24,982 bases of DNA from a virus: positions 1 through 24,982 of the IMG/VR virus record IMGVR_UViG_3300045413_000228. One strand, given 5' to 3'. The position numbers were made by a program, and so were the translations under genes. Positions 1 to 9,164 of the stretch are shown here, piece by piece (the stretch's first letter is position 1; each line of letters opens with the position of its first letter). Below the pieces are notes generated by a model that saw only the letters and a list, made by a program, of their open reading frames with translations, had not been told where the DNA came from and did no database searches.

Positions 1-1521
1 CGCAGTTATGTTTGAATTAGAAGCACTTAATGACCCGCTTAATTGTGACAATAAAATGATTTTATTTTTGAATATATTTAATCTCAATTCCGCAGACGAA
101 AAATTAACAAAATTAGAAAACTCACTAAAATCTGTATTAAATTTGGCTAGATTTTTTTCTATATCTATATTTTGAGTTTGTATCGGCGAAATGTTATCAC
201 TTATGGATTCTTTAGTATATTCTACTGTAAATGTTTTTTCAGGTTGATTGTTTAATAAAGAAGAAAAATCAGCTGGCTTGATCAGAATTGTTTTGGTTTT
301 TGTATCGGTTTTTAATACAATATTAAACAAATACGGAGGCATCGATATATTAGATATCCAGCACGAATCTTTTAAAGATATTCCCAAAGGAAGCGTATCT
401 AATAATTTTACAACCAAAGATATAGATGAATCGGGTTCGTTAGAATATGTATGATCTAATATAGGAATTAACTTGTTATGCCCAAAATTTAAAGCATTAC
501 TAAGATATGCATAATATTTTTCATTGTATTTGGATTCTAATATATTAATTCTATCATCATAAAATTCTTTTACAAAAAAATCATAAATAAACTTTTTTGC
601 ATATGCATATACTTTATTATTAAGCTCTCCAATCTGAGAAAACCTATCATTTATTCTTTTTGTAACAAAATCCGAAAACGTATTTCTTATATCCGAAAAC
701 CCCCAAATTGTTTCGTAATTAAGCGATAACGAATTATTAAAATTTGTTCGTATTCCTGTAATTCGTGTCAATCTGTCCGGTACAAACCCACCGTCTATCT
801 GTGATTGAGTTAACGATGTATATGTTACCACATCCTCGTATAGATTTTTTAGGAATGTAATAAATTTATCGTCATCGGGCAAAAAGAACAAAGTCCGTAT
901 CGTTTCTATAGCCCCCTTGTTTTCCGATTTAATTTTATTATAAATTTCGGTATATGGACATTGTTGCAAATATGAAAATACTATTGGCACCACGTCTTTT
1001 ACCAAAAACCGTTTGGTGCAAAATGCTGTAAATTGTGTATTTCCATTTGTATTCGGAAAAATTAATTTAATTTCTTTTCTAGATGGCGAAATTTCGGATA
1101 TAGATAACATTGATCCACTTGGATCGCCCGCCATCGTTCGCGTAAAATTATATAACAATGTATATCCATCGGGGGAAACGGTTTTTAAGTCATCGCTTAC
1201 GTTAACTAGAATTTTGTCGTTTTTATATTGTATGTAATCAGGAACCAGTTGTTTATAAGAATATATTACCGTTTCATTCTTTTCATTTAAAAATGATAAT
1301 TCGATGGTTTTATAATTTTTATTTCTATAAATTATATCCCACGTTATAATGTTTCCATTTAAATCAAATACGGATAATTCTTGAACATCGTTTTCGGAAA
1401 ATCCATACCACAAATCTCTTTCTTGAGAATCGAAAAACAATTTGTGATCGGCTTCTTTTAGATATGAAGCCGAATGAATGCTCCCTGTAAACTGTCCTGT
1501 TATTAAAAACGGTAAAGGCAT
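1..1521 (-). CDS. Large tail/baseplate structural protein, C-terminus beyond the window
   Basis: Open for 507 codons from ATG at 1521 to the left edge with no stop, so this is the N-terminal part of a longer protein. It starts MPLPFLITGQFTGSIHSASY and contains LSISEISPSRKEIKLIF, a type of segment I associate with large phage baseplate/tail proteins. It is the last visible gene of the baseplate run, downstream of gp25-like and gp6-like genes, where T4-type phages carry gp7 and other wedge proteins. A gp7-like wedge role is inferred from position; I do not recognise a defined domain. It ends here in a Ser/Asn-rich stretch that may begin a repeat region. No Shine-Dalgarno is visible before the start. 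Confidence 0.75.
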   Translation of the reverse strand, partial: MPLPFLITGQFTGSIHSASYLKEADHKLFFDSQERDLWYGFSENDVQELSVFDLNGNIITWDIIYRNKNYKTIELSFLNEKNETVIYSYKQLVPDYIQYKNDKILVNVSDDLKTVSPDGYTLLYNFTRTMAGDPSGSMLSISEISPSRKEIKLIFPNTNGNTQFTAFCTKRFLVKDVVPIVFSYLQQCPYTEIYNKIKSENKGAIETIRTLFFLPDDDKFITFLKNLYEDVVTYTSLTQSQIDGGFVPDRLTRITGIRTNFNNSLSLNYETIWGFSDIRNTFSDFVTKRINDRFSQIGELNNKVYAYAKKFIYDFFVKEFYDDRINILESKYNEKYYAYLSNALNFGHNKLIPILDHTYSNEPDSSISLVVKLLDTLPLGISLKDSCWISNISMPPYLFNIVLKTDTKTKTILIKPADFSSLLNNQPEKTFTVEYTKESISDNISPIQTQNIDIEKNLAKFNTDFSEFSNFVNFSSAELRLNIFKNKIILLSQLSGSLSASNSNITA

Positions 1522-1547
1522 ACCATATAATAATTATAAATTAGTAT

Positions 1548-2009
1548 TTATTTTATGGGCAAAAATGGAAAATCATTAGAAAAGTCGTTTTCGGAGCTGC
1601 CCTCATTCAATCGAATTCTTAAATCTATTATTATTTGTTTTATAGCCAAATTATTTGCTGCCAGATCATTTTGTTCAGAACTATTTATTATATCGTTCAA
1701 TTTATTTTTCAAACGTTCGTTTTCTTGTAGTACATTTTCTACGTTTTGATTACTACCAGTAACATTGGTATCGCTGGCATTTTTCGCTACTTCCACACTC
1801 CTATTTAAGCTTATTTCGGTAAATGTGGCCAAATTAAATTTATTAATCACATTCGGATTATACTTTGTTACCCTTAACGGCAACGACACATAGTTTTTAT
1901 TAAAATCATTTGATTTGGTATTAATAATAATATTTTCCGATTCATCAAATACGTAACCGAATTCGCCATACGTTACAAATTTTTGAATATGTGTATCTAT
2001 ACTAGCCAT
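1548..2009 (-). CDS. Hypothetical virion-module protein, 153 aa
   Basis: ATG at 2009 directly follows the TAA of the 701-aa gene (2010-2012), so the two are probably translationally coupled. The N-terminal 60 residues look globular (IQKFVTYGEFGYVFDESENI), followed by a polar, Asn/Glu-rich segment around residues 75-125 with coiled-coil character (NVLQENERLKNKLNDIINSS). No family recognised. Position between a tail protein and the large partial structural protein suggests a structural or assembly role. Stop TAA. Confidence 0.7.
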   Translation of the reverse strand: MASIDTHIQKFVTYGEFGYVFDESENIIINTKSNDFNKNYVSLPLRVTKYNPNVINKFNLATFTEISLNRSVEVAKNASDTNVTGSNQNVENVLQENERLKNKLNDIINSSEQNDLAANNLAIKQIIIDLRIRLNEGSSENDFSNDFPFLPIK

Positions 2010-4115
2010 TTATCTTACAATTTTAAAAACATTATTATTATCTATCGTATAGGTACTCCCGCTTTGAGATGTTCTTACAAGTATTTTAAATTGTCTTTCC
2101 TGTGGAAGACCCGTAGTATCTAGTAAGAAATAATTCCCCACTGTATTACAGCTTATTTTAGTATAATCATCAAAATCAACCAATACCTCCTCCGTCTCAT
2201 TATCTTTAATAGAATACTTACTTGAAGTTGGTAAATATTTGGGGGTTATATTATCTGAAAATTGCGTTCCTTTACTAAAATTTTTAATTGGCGATTTAAC
2301 CCCGCCATATACATCCAATTTAACAATGTCTCCTGCTCTATAAGTTGGTTGCAGATTTTTTATAATCACCGAAAACGGCGAATTCAATTGAAGCGGACTT
2401 AAACTACTAGATGCCAAAATTGTTAATGTATTGATACTAGATGTAGTATAACTTCCGCTTACCGATCCGGTTATAAACATTCCTGTAAAATCCCCCGATA
2501 AAAACACACCGCCAAAAATTCCATTAGAATATACCCCCTGTACGTTTCCTTCTACCACCCTACTAGAAATTGTAGCAGTAACAATGCTTGCACTGGTGCT
2601 TCCCGATATTAAACTTCCGCTTATTAAAGCATTTCCATACGATCCAGTAACAACACAGTCAATATATACTCCATTGCTACTTCCAGTACAAAAACTGCCA
2701 CTTAAACTTCCCGAATAAAAATATCCACTTATTCCATTGTTTGTTGACGAATAACTAGCACTTATATACCCATTTACTAAGCTTCCACTTACCAATCCTG
2801 TATATATTGATCCGGTTACACTTCCACTTATTATACTCGATGCGGTGCTAACAGATAAAAAGCTTCCTGTTAAACTACCAGAAAAAAATGTTCCGATTAT
2901 ACTTCCTGTCAAAAAGTAAGCATTGATTGACCCAGAAGCTGTATATGTAGTTGTGCTTCCTGTTGTAATGCTTCCTGTCAGGAACGTAGAATCATCCCAT
3001 TTAACATTCAAATAAGGCGAATAAATTGTGTTTGTATCTTTGCTAAAATATTTTATTAAACCATATGTTGGGTCAGTACTGACTTCTTGCGAATGTATTA
3101 ATATAAATCCTTCATTTGGTATGCTTCCACTAATCCATGCCATTACTGTTGATGTAACATCCATTTTAATATCAGATGCCCGATGATCAAAAGACTGTGT
3201 ATTGACATATGCTGAATTGGTATACCAGGTACCTCCTCCATTTGTAAATGATGCCGTAGCCAAAGACCCGGTATTCAAATAGTCAACAATATTAGTAGAT
3301 GCGGTTATAGGATACCAATATGCTCCGCCATCATAATCTCTATAATTCCAACTAGCCCCCAAATTTGATCCATTATCTGCTAAATATCCATTTCCTGAAA
3401 CCCAACTTTGACTTATTGGAAAAGAATAGATTTTATATGTAATCGGCAAGTTCTTTTCGTTTGATGTTTTAAGAGTCAAATCGAATTTGGGAGCTGTTAT
3501 ATCTCCCGCTGAAATAGATGCAGATATTGTGGATAAATCAAATTTCAAAAGACTTCTACTTAATTTTTTTACACTTGTTGAAGTGACATTTTGAACCGTT
3601 ACAATATCCGATCCTGATACCGAACCCGTAAACGAACCATTAAAATTTGTAAACGTTCCCTGTACCGTAGCCGATCCGATATTATCAACTTTTAAAGTTC
3701 CCGTAACATTCAAATTCACATTGCTTCCAGATATACTTCCACTAAACGATGTAAACGTGGATGTAAATGATCCGGTTATTAATGAACCCGTTTGTAATCC
3801 ATTTACATAACTTGCGGTGACACTTCCTGAAATATATGATGCGGTAAATAACACATTCGTACCCACCAGAGAACCCGAAAAGGTATTAAATTTTGTACTC
3901 GAATACGATCCCGTAACATTTCCCGTAAAGTTTGAAAATAATGTAGATACTATAGTTACATTATTATATTGATATGTTCTTGTGCTATTAATTGACTGTA
4001 CAGTTTGGGTATCGGTACCAATTCGCAGAATTTCATCTATTCCGAAATTTTTTGCTTTCAACCCATCGTTATTTGTTATAAAAAGGTCGTGAGTAGGAAA
4101 AAGAAAATGATGCAT
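2010..4115 (-). CDS. Virion protein with DNRLRE-like domain and Gly-Ser/Thr-Ser repeats
   Basis: 701 aa. Residues about 180-375 resemble a DNRLRE-type beta domain: LSRSLLKFDLS at the start, a VTSTVMAWISG core, and SPYLNVKWDD at the end, the usual order of conserved elements. Long stretches either side are irregular repeats of the form SGSLTGSF/TGSITTGS, typical of extended beta fibres. The last about 120 residues form a separate domain (RAGDIVKLDVYGG, then PKYLPTSSKYSIKD, then LDTTGLPQERQFKILVRT) ending FKIVR. It sits directly downstream of the gp6-like gene (4-nt gap) in the place where T4 has other wedge components. It is probably an exposed baseplate or fibre-attachment protein that may bind cell-surface glycans; this is inference. 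Confidence 0.7.
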   Translation of the reverse strand: MHHFLFPTHDLFITNNDGLKAKNFGIDEILRIGTDTQTVQSINSTRTYQYNNVTIVSTLFSNFTGNVTGSYSSTKFNTFSGSLVGTNVLFTASYISGSVTASYVNGLQTGSLITGSFTSTFTSFSGSISGSNVNLNVTGTLKVDNIGSATVQGTFTNFNGSFTGSVSGSDIVTVQNVTSTSVKKLSRSLLKFDLSTISASISAGDITAPKFDLTLKTSNEKNLPITYKIYSFPISQSWVSGNGYLADNGSNLGASWNYRDYDGGAYWYPITASTNIVDYLNTGSLATASFTNGGGTWYTNSAYVNTQSFDHRASDIKMDVTSTVMAWISGSIPNEGFILIHSQEVSTDPTYGLIKYFSKDTNTIYSPYLNVKWDDSTFLTGSITTGSTTTYTASGSINAYFLTGSIIGTFFSGSLTGSFLSVSTASSIISGSVTGSIYTGLVSGSLVNGYISASYSSTNNGISGYFYSGSLSGSFCTGSSNGVYIDCVVTGSYGNALISGSLISGSTSASIVTATISSRVVEGNVQGVYSNGIFGGVFLSGDFTGMFITGSVSGSYTTSSINTLTILASSSLSPLQLNSPFSVIIKNLQPTYRAGDIVKLDVYGGVKSPIKNFSKGTQFSDNITPKYLPTSSKYSIKDNETEEVLVDFDDYTKISCNTVGNYFLLDTTGLPQERQFKILVRTSQSGSTYTIDNNNVFKIVR

Positions 4116-4118
4116 ATA

Positions 4119-6101
4119 TTATAAAGCTTTGATTTTTATATCCTTATCTGGGAATTTTAATTCAAATATAGATGGATCGACCGACGAATACACCATTTTA
4201 TTTTTTGTGGCATTCTTAATATTATACTCCACTTTAGAATACTCGCTTCCATCAATTGCATTTTTATTAACTATTTTTGTATCTACTACTGCTTGAACTC
4301 CATCTATTTTTGCTACTTCCAGTTCTAACATACTTATATTAATTGGCTGTGCAAAATCCCATTTATCTATATCAAAAAAACTCTTAACCGCATTTATACA
4401 ATTTAAAATTACATTTTTTTTGTTAAATCCTTTATATACAGAAATAGCCATTTCAACTCCAATGTTTATTATATAACCATCTATAAAATTAATCCCATCT
4501 GTAAGTATTCTAAATTGTCTTAAATATTTTATTAAATTTTCTATTAATGCATCATTAGCGGCTATTAAATGTTTATCTGCGTCATAAGACAGTAAATATA
4601 AATTTATAGCAAATGGCACGTTTACATCGTGATTTATTCTTCTAAAAAATGTATTTACATCGTTATCATCAATATCTGAAATATCGTTAGTATCTACAAA
4701 TCCGGTTATAACTTTTCGGGTATCAATACTTAAACTATTATTTGGTATAACTTGAGCTTTTGCTATAGACCCAAATTTCGGTGGCATGGAATATATTCTG
4801 ACTAAATAATCATCTCGTGTAACTGCACGATTTTGAGATGCATGTGATGCTAAAGCATTTAATCTTATTTCATCATTTGTTTCTGAATCTTTCCCCCCCG
4901 TTGCGGCTACCGCATTATTAACTTTCAACGACGATTTAACCGTATTTAATAGACTTGCCTCATCGGCAGATAATCCTTCAGACGTATTATCATATGAAAC
5001 CGATACGATTTTTGTTATATCTCCACTTGGGCAATTAGCTAATACACCTCCACCGATAGTATAGGTTATTGTCAAAACCGTATTTGCTGGTGCTATACCA
5101 TATGTTTCGTTTTTCAAAAAACTTGATGGATCATATGGTATATTTAATCGATTTATTTTAGAAAGCCCCGACCCAACCATTTGTGAGCTTAAATTGACGA
5201 TTTCATCAGTAAACCCCTCTTTTCCAGCACCAAATTCTAAAAATGTTCCATTATTTTCATTTACATTGACAGTAAATCGTTTGGATGTACGCAGATATTT
5301 TAAAATATAAGGAACGACCGCTTTATATGTAGAATAGTTTCCTTCGTGAAAAGCATCATTTGGAACGGAATCCAATACCAATTCTTGAGCCAAATGATCA
5401 ACCTCATACCACTTATTATTGTCCGAATCTCTAACGTCTAAAATTTCCAATACATTAGTTTCATCTAAGCTTAGTTTTAAAAATGGTGTTGGTGCATCAA
5501 TATTAAATGATTTAGTTATGGTCTTCCCCGAAGAGACATTCACCGTTTTTTTAAGGAGAAAAAACGTTGGTTGCCCAGAAGCATCTCTAGAATACACCGT
5601 TGATTCTCTCGGAGACAGATTTGTATCCGTCGAAAAGTCCACCGATTCGTTTAATATGTAATTCGAACCAAAACTATTGGCTACTTCCATTCCATCTCTA
5701 ATTATCAATGCATATTTTTCATCGGGTATAAATTCTCCCGAATCGTTTTCCTTTGCTGGTATTAATTGAAATATATCCAATTTTGCTGTAGCTGCTCTAG
5801 TAGGTTTAACCTTATAACCGAGATAACGAGCAAGCGAAATGATATTTTTTCTTTCTTTTGCAGTATTAATCAACCCCTCATTAAAAACATAATCTGTATA
5901 ATATGATAAAACATCGCCAACATAGGCTGCCATTTCTACAAACATCATGCCGGGCGAAGCATCGTTAAAATCTTTATAAGTGTTTGGAAAGTAAACCTTT
6001 GCAAAATTTACAAGCGATTCTCTTAATTGAGCAAAATCTCTGTTCAGATATTTTATATCTTTTGACAGAGGTTTAAACGTTTTTGATGTTGTAGTAGCCA
6101 T
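4119..6101 (-). CDS. Baseplate wedge protein, gp6 / baseplate J-like
   Basis: 660 aa. The N-terminal part (DIKYLNRDFAQLRESLVNFA, then FNDASPGMMFVEMAAYVGDV) matches the start of gp6/baseplate-J-like proteins: a tail-tube-facing helical segment followed by the conserved SPG-MM-E-AAY-GD pattern. Further on come GGKDSETNDEIRLNALASHA and RAVTRDDYLVRIYSMPPKFG, the central baseplate-J signatures. In T4, gp6 dimers form the ring that joins the baseplate wedges. The ATG at 6101 directly follows the TAA of the gp25-like gene, the same gene pair order (25 then 6) as T4, which supports the call strongly. Stop TAA, then 3 nt to the next gene. Confidence 0.92.
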   Translation of the reverse strand: MATTTSKTFKPLSKDIKYLNRDFAQLRESLVNFAKVYFPNTYKDFNDASPGMMFVEMAAYVGDVLSYYTDYVFNEGLINTAKERKNIISLARYLGYKVKPTRAATAKLDIFQLIPAKENDSGEFIPDEKYALIIRDGMEVANSFGSNYILNESVDFSTDTNLSPRESTVYSRDASGQPTFFLLKKTVNVSSGKTITKSFNIDAPTPFLKLSLDETNVLEILDVRDSDNNKWYEVDHLAQELVLDSVPNDAFHEGNYSTYKAVVPYILKYLRTSKRFTVNVNENNGTFLEFGAGKEGFTDEIVNLSSQMVGSGLSKINRLNIPYDPSSFLKNETYGIAPANTVLTITYTIGGGVLANCPSGDITKIVSVSYDNTSEGLSADEASLLNTVKSSLKVNNAVAATGGKDSETNDEIRLNALASHASQNRAVTRDDYLVRIYSMPPKFGSIAKAQVIPNNSLSIDTRKVITGFVDTNDISDIDDNDVNTFFRRINHDVNVPFAINLYLLSYDADKHLIAANDALIENLIKYLRQFRILTDGINFIDGYIINIGVEMAISVYKGFNKKNVILNCINAVKSFFDIDKWDFAQPINISMLELEVAKIDGVQAVVDTKIVNKNAIDGSEYSKVEYNIKNATKNKMVYSSVDPSIFELKFPDKDIKIKAL

Positions 6102-6527
6102 TTAAATTGAATTTTGATCTACAATAATATCAACCGTATTTTCTTGATTGGTAGAATTTACTTTATATGTTACTTTAACATATAATCTATAAGTATCTTT
6201 TGCCTCAGCTTTAGTATTTGTAACCACATTCACATCTGTTACAGATACATCTGGAATCCACCGGGATATCTCATCTCTAACAATATTTGACGCTATATCT
6301 TCTATAGAATCAGTATTCTGTTCAAATACCAATTCGGCTAATTTTGTTCCAAATAATGGATTAAGGCGTCTTTCTCCCCGTTTTGTTTTCAATAAGTTCA
6401 GTATATTCATTTTAACTTTTGAGAACGAATCATATGTCGCATCAAAATACCCTATAATACCCCTTTTTATAGGGATGCTCAGTCCTATAGGCGATTTAAA
6501 AGATAAATTGGTGTTTACTACTGCCAT
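6102..6527 (-). CDS. Baseplate wedge protein, gp25/GPW-like
   Basis: 141 aa, the usual size of the gp25/GPW family. The diagnostic segment is at residues about 48-70: KTKRGERRLNPLFGTKLAEL, followed by FEQNTDSIEDIASNIVRDEI and the RWIPDVSV strand. gp25-like proteins are the conserved wedge core component whose N-terminus contacts the sheath initiation site. The gene lies between a 195-aa protein (9-nt gap) and the gp6-like gene (no gap), so it belongs to the baseplate operon. No Shine-Dalgarno before the ATG. Confidence 0.93.
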   Translation of the reverse strand: MAVVNTNLSFKSPIGLSIPIKRGIIGYFDATYDSFSKVKMNILNLLKTKRGERRLNPLFGTKLAELVFEQNTDSIEDIASNIVRDEISRWIPDVSVTDVNVVTNTKAEAKDTYRLYVKVTYKVNSTNQENTVDIIVDQNSI

Positions 6528-6536
6528 ATAAATTTT

Positions 6537-7124
6537 TTACGACAAACTTACGTTGGCTCCCATACCAAAAACTCCATTTTTCTTTTTTTCATCTATAGCT
6601 TTCATAATGTCTCTAAAATTTTTATTAAAAACCTTTTTAAGCTCCGGAGAAACGTTCGATGTCTCTGTTATAGATGTTGGCCGGGGTGAAACCGGAGCAC
6701 TTTCGGAGATTATACTTTTCAAAAAATCTAGCTTGCTGCCACCATTTCCAAGCAGCATTTTTTTATTGTTATTCGATTCTTCTTTTAAAGTGCCATTGGG
6801 CACCGGCGGGTTTTCAGAATGTTCTACGACCGGATCAACGGGCAAATCGTTTATCGTTTCATTTAAAATATCATTCAAAATTGCATTTTTTGTATATATT
6901 TTCTTTTTTTCGTGTATATTAACGGCCGACGCCTTAGGCGGGGTAGCAACAAAAGGTTTTATTAATGGCGCCGCAGACTCCCCCCCAAAAACCAATTGAA
7001 TATTCTTTCCTTTAACCATTTCCGACAAAAAAGCTTCTATCTTCTTGTTAACCTGAACATCAACTTCTTCTTTAATAAGCTTTTTTATAGCATTTTTAAA
7101 TTTATTAATAGCAATCTCATTCAT
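6537..7124 (-). CDS. Hypothetical virion-module protein with N-terminal helix, 195 aa
   Basis: Starts with a charged amphipathic helix (INKFKNAIKKLIKEEVDVQV) and continues as a Pro/Ser/Asn-rich, probably disordered linker (residues 60-160), ending in a second short helical segment (ELKKVFNKNFRDIMKAIDEK). No enzyme motif. The gene is inside the baseplate operon just before gp25-like, so it may be a small baseplate or assembly factor. Its ATG at 7124 is preceded by TATTTATG and 4 nt, part of a recurrent start-site arrangement described in the findings. Overlapping plus-strand reading frames are shadows. Confidence 0.65.
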   Translation of the reverse strand: MNEIAINKFKNAIKKLIKEEVDVQVNKKIEAFLSEMVKGKNIQLVFGGESAAPLIKPFVATPPKASAVNIHEKKKIYTKNAILNDILNETINDLPVDPVVEHSENPPVPNGTLKEESNNNKKMLLGNGGSKLDFLKSIISESAPVSPRPTSITETSNVSPELKKVFNKNFRDIMKAIDEKKKNGVFGMGANVSLS

Positions 7125-7128
7125 ATTA

Positions 7129-7136
7129 CATAAATA
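7129..7136 (-). promoter_or_regulatory. TATTTATG element 4 nt before a start codon
   Basis: Minus-strand TATTTATG, then TAAT, then the ATG of the 195-aa gene at 7124. Same layout as the elements at 9135-9142, 11691-11698 and plus-strand 19050-19057. Confidence 0.35.
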
Positions 7137-7149
7137 TTATAATTTCTGT

Positions 7150-8706
7150 TTATCTTCTATTCTTCCCTTTCCACTCTCCCGGTACACCATTTCCACTTGA
7201 AACGTCTATTTTTACTGGTGCATCACCATCTTTTATAGTTCCGCCATCTTTTCCAGGAGCAAATCCTCCGCCACTTACAAATACCCTTTTACTCATTAAT
7301 GTAGATAGCCGATCTCTTAATTGAATTAAGGATTGCACTTCTACAGGAATTTGTGTTTTATCTGGACTTGGACCACCTGTTTTTGGATGAAAATGCTTAT
7401 ACCAATGTGTATGCTTAAGTAACCATTGGCATAAATCGTATAGCCAATTTACCGTAGTTTGTCCTAATAAAGCGGGTTCATCGGTAACATTATATTCTCC
7501 CAAATATATTGCGGGGGAATTTATAACCGTTTTGTTATTTGTAGTTAAAACGATTTGATTATGCGCATCCACTGTAAATTCCGAATCGGTAACAATTCCG
7601 TATCTTTTCTTAGAAAAGTGAAATGATTCCCCAAATCTAGATGAAAATATAAGTCTATCAGAGTTAATAACTACTTGATCTCCCCATAATGTGGGATATT
7701 TAAATAAACTACTTTCTGCGGGAGAAAAGGCTCGTTGTTCTTCTTTTCCACTCTCAAACATTTGCTTATAACACGTAGATATAAATTTGCTTACGGTTAC
7801 TCCCGATGTAATATGTATCGATGATCCGTCATTGTTAATGTCCTCGTCTATATACCCACCAACATTTTTCTCTGCTTCCGTATAATTAATAGCAGGAAGC
7901 TTTTCATGCAACTTTACCGAAGTTCCAGCTTTTACCAAAGGTCGTTGGCGATTTCTTATTAGAATCATGGGGTTTCCGCCTCCCGATTCCTTAGAACTAA
8001 ACTTATTAATACTGCCATCTCCTTTATAATCAGAATACCCAGCGTTTTCTGGAGCATATCCTTTGTCATTATCTCTTATGGCATCATATGCTGAAAATCG
8101 TATAGATTGTCCGAATCGAGATTCCAGCACAGTGTCCCCCTCATACTTTCGTATTGACCTGATATTTTTGTTAAATAAAAAGTATCTTCCTATTGCCCCC
8201 GCATATCCAAATCTATCTTGAGCACTTAATTTAGATATAGGGCCCTCAAAATCTGTTAAAACTGGATTATTATTAAATTGTAATTCTCTATTTCCCCTTG
8301 ATTCGAACTGTCCATTCGAACTTTTAGAATACCCCCCATAAAGTATTTCTAAATTAAAATCTGCAGAAGAATTTATAAAATTTTTTATATTCATCCTTTG
8401 AGTATAAAATATCTTATTTAAACGTTTCACTGCTAATACCGGTTCATTGATAAGAGGATATTCAAATAAGCCATTATCAAGAGGTAATGCCCAAACAAGT
8501 GCTTCTTTTTCTAATTCTTTTTGAAACCCAACAATTCGTATTAGAGCTCTACCAATCCACGTATAATCCGGGTCTTTTGAATCGGGTATCATATCAAAAG
8601 AATCGGATGGCCAAACATCAGAGTTTGCACCTATTTTATGGTTTTTAAATACAGGATGGGACGAATCTAAAATTATATCTAAAACAATGGCGAGGTTAAA
8701 TTCCAT
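7150..8706 (-). CDS. Baseplate/hub-like structural protein (gp5-region), 518 aa
   Basis: Recognised as a phage tail structural protein by the segment DTVLESRFGQSIRFSA (residues about 190-205) and a second similar stretch IFSSRFGESFHFSK, then DAHNQIVLTTNN, typical of OB-fold/hub proteins of T4-like phages. A His-rich cluster near residues 425-440 (LLKHTHWYKHFHPKTGG) could bind metal. The C-terminus is Gly/Lys-rich and flexible. No lysozyme domain is seen, unlike T4 gp5. Position before the gp25 and gp6 homologues fits a baseplate hub or central spike role; the exact equivalence is inference. The ATG at 8706 lies 6 nt after the stop of the 139-aa gene. Confidence 0.75.
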   Translation of the reverse strand: MEFNLAIVLDIILDSSHPVFKNHKIGANSDVWPSDSFDMIPDSKDPDYTWIGRALIRIVGFQKELEKEALVWALPLDNGLFEYPLINEPVLAVKRLNKIFYTQRMNIKNFINSSADFNLEILYGGYSKSSNGQFESRGNRELQFNNNPVLTDFEGPISKLSAQDRFGYAGAIGRYFLFNKNIRSIRKYEGDTVLESRFGQSIRFSAYDAIRDNDKGYAPENAGYSDYKGDGSINKFSSKESGGGNPMILIRNRQRPLVKAGTSVKLHEKLPAINYTEAEKNVGGYIDEDINNDGSSIHITSGVTVSKFISTCYKQMFESGKEEQRAFSPAESSLFKYPTLWGDQVVINSDRLIFSSRFGESFHFSKKRYGIVTDSEFTVDAHNQIVLTTNNKTVINSPAIYLGEYNVTDEPALLGQTTVNWLYDLCQWLLKHTHWYKHFHPKTGGPSPDKTQIPVEVQSLIQLRDRLSTLMSKRVFVSGGGFAPGKDGGTIKDGDAPVKIDVSSGNGVPGEWKGKNRR

Positions 8707-8712
8707 AGAATA

Positions 8713-9129
8713 TTATTTATTATCATCGGCATTATATATAGTTGGAATAGATATTACGGGTATAGATGCTGGAAAATCATTTTTTACACTCTCTATTTGT
8801 TTTAACAACTCCTTGCGTTCGTCATCTGTTAGTCCGCCTTCAATTGCCTCACTTTCAGATTTAACGGTGGTTGAGAAAAACCGCTGTAATACTGCTGCTA
8901 TTTTGGTTAACTGATCATCATTTTTAATTTCTATGTCAAAATACTCTTTAAGAAGGGGAACAATTATTAATGCATCATTTGTGGTTTTAATTAGCGGTTT
9001 TAATTCGCTTATAAGACTGTTTATTTGTGCACGGTTATTTTCTGTATTTGTTACAACATCTTTGATTAAATCAGAAAATGTTTTTCCAGGAAATATTTCG
9101 AAATTGGTTGTAATATTATCGTTTGCCAT
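8713..9129 (-). CDS. Hypothetical structural-module protein, about 138 aa
   Basis: I start it at ATG 9129 (MANDNITTNFEIFPGKTFSD); an in-frame TTG one codon upstream is a weaker choice. Mostly helical and acidic, with no enzyme motif; the FEIFPGKTFSDL opening is a pattern I associate with small structural proteins next to phage hub genes, without known function. It is first of the virion run and follows the sigma-factor gene. CTATTTATTGG lies immediately upstream (9133-9143), ending 5 nt before the ATG counted from TATTTATT. Stop TAA. Confidence 0.65.
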   Translation of the reverse strand: MANDNITTNFEIFPGKTFSDLIKDVVTNTENNRAQINSLISELKPLIKTTNDALIIVPLLKEYFDIEIKNDDQLTKIAAVLQRFFSTTVKSESEAIEGGLTDDERKELLKQIESVKNDFPASIPVISIPTIYNADDNK

Positions 9130-9132
9130 CAA

Positions 9133-9143
9133 CCAATAAATAG
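9133..9143 (-). promoter_or_regulatory. TATTTATT element 5 nt before a start codon
   Basis: Minus-strand CTATTTATTGG. The same 11-mer recurs at 15012-15022. If it is the -10 of a late promoter read by the gp55-like sigma factor, transcription would begin at about the ATG at 9129, giving a leaderless mRNA. It may instead be a translation-start element. Inference from recurrence only. Confidence 0.4.
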
Positions 9144-9164
9144 GGAAACGACGTTAAATTTGAT

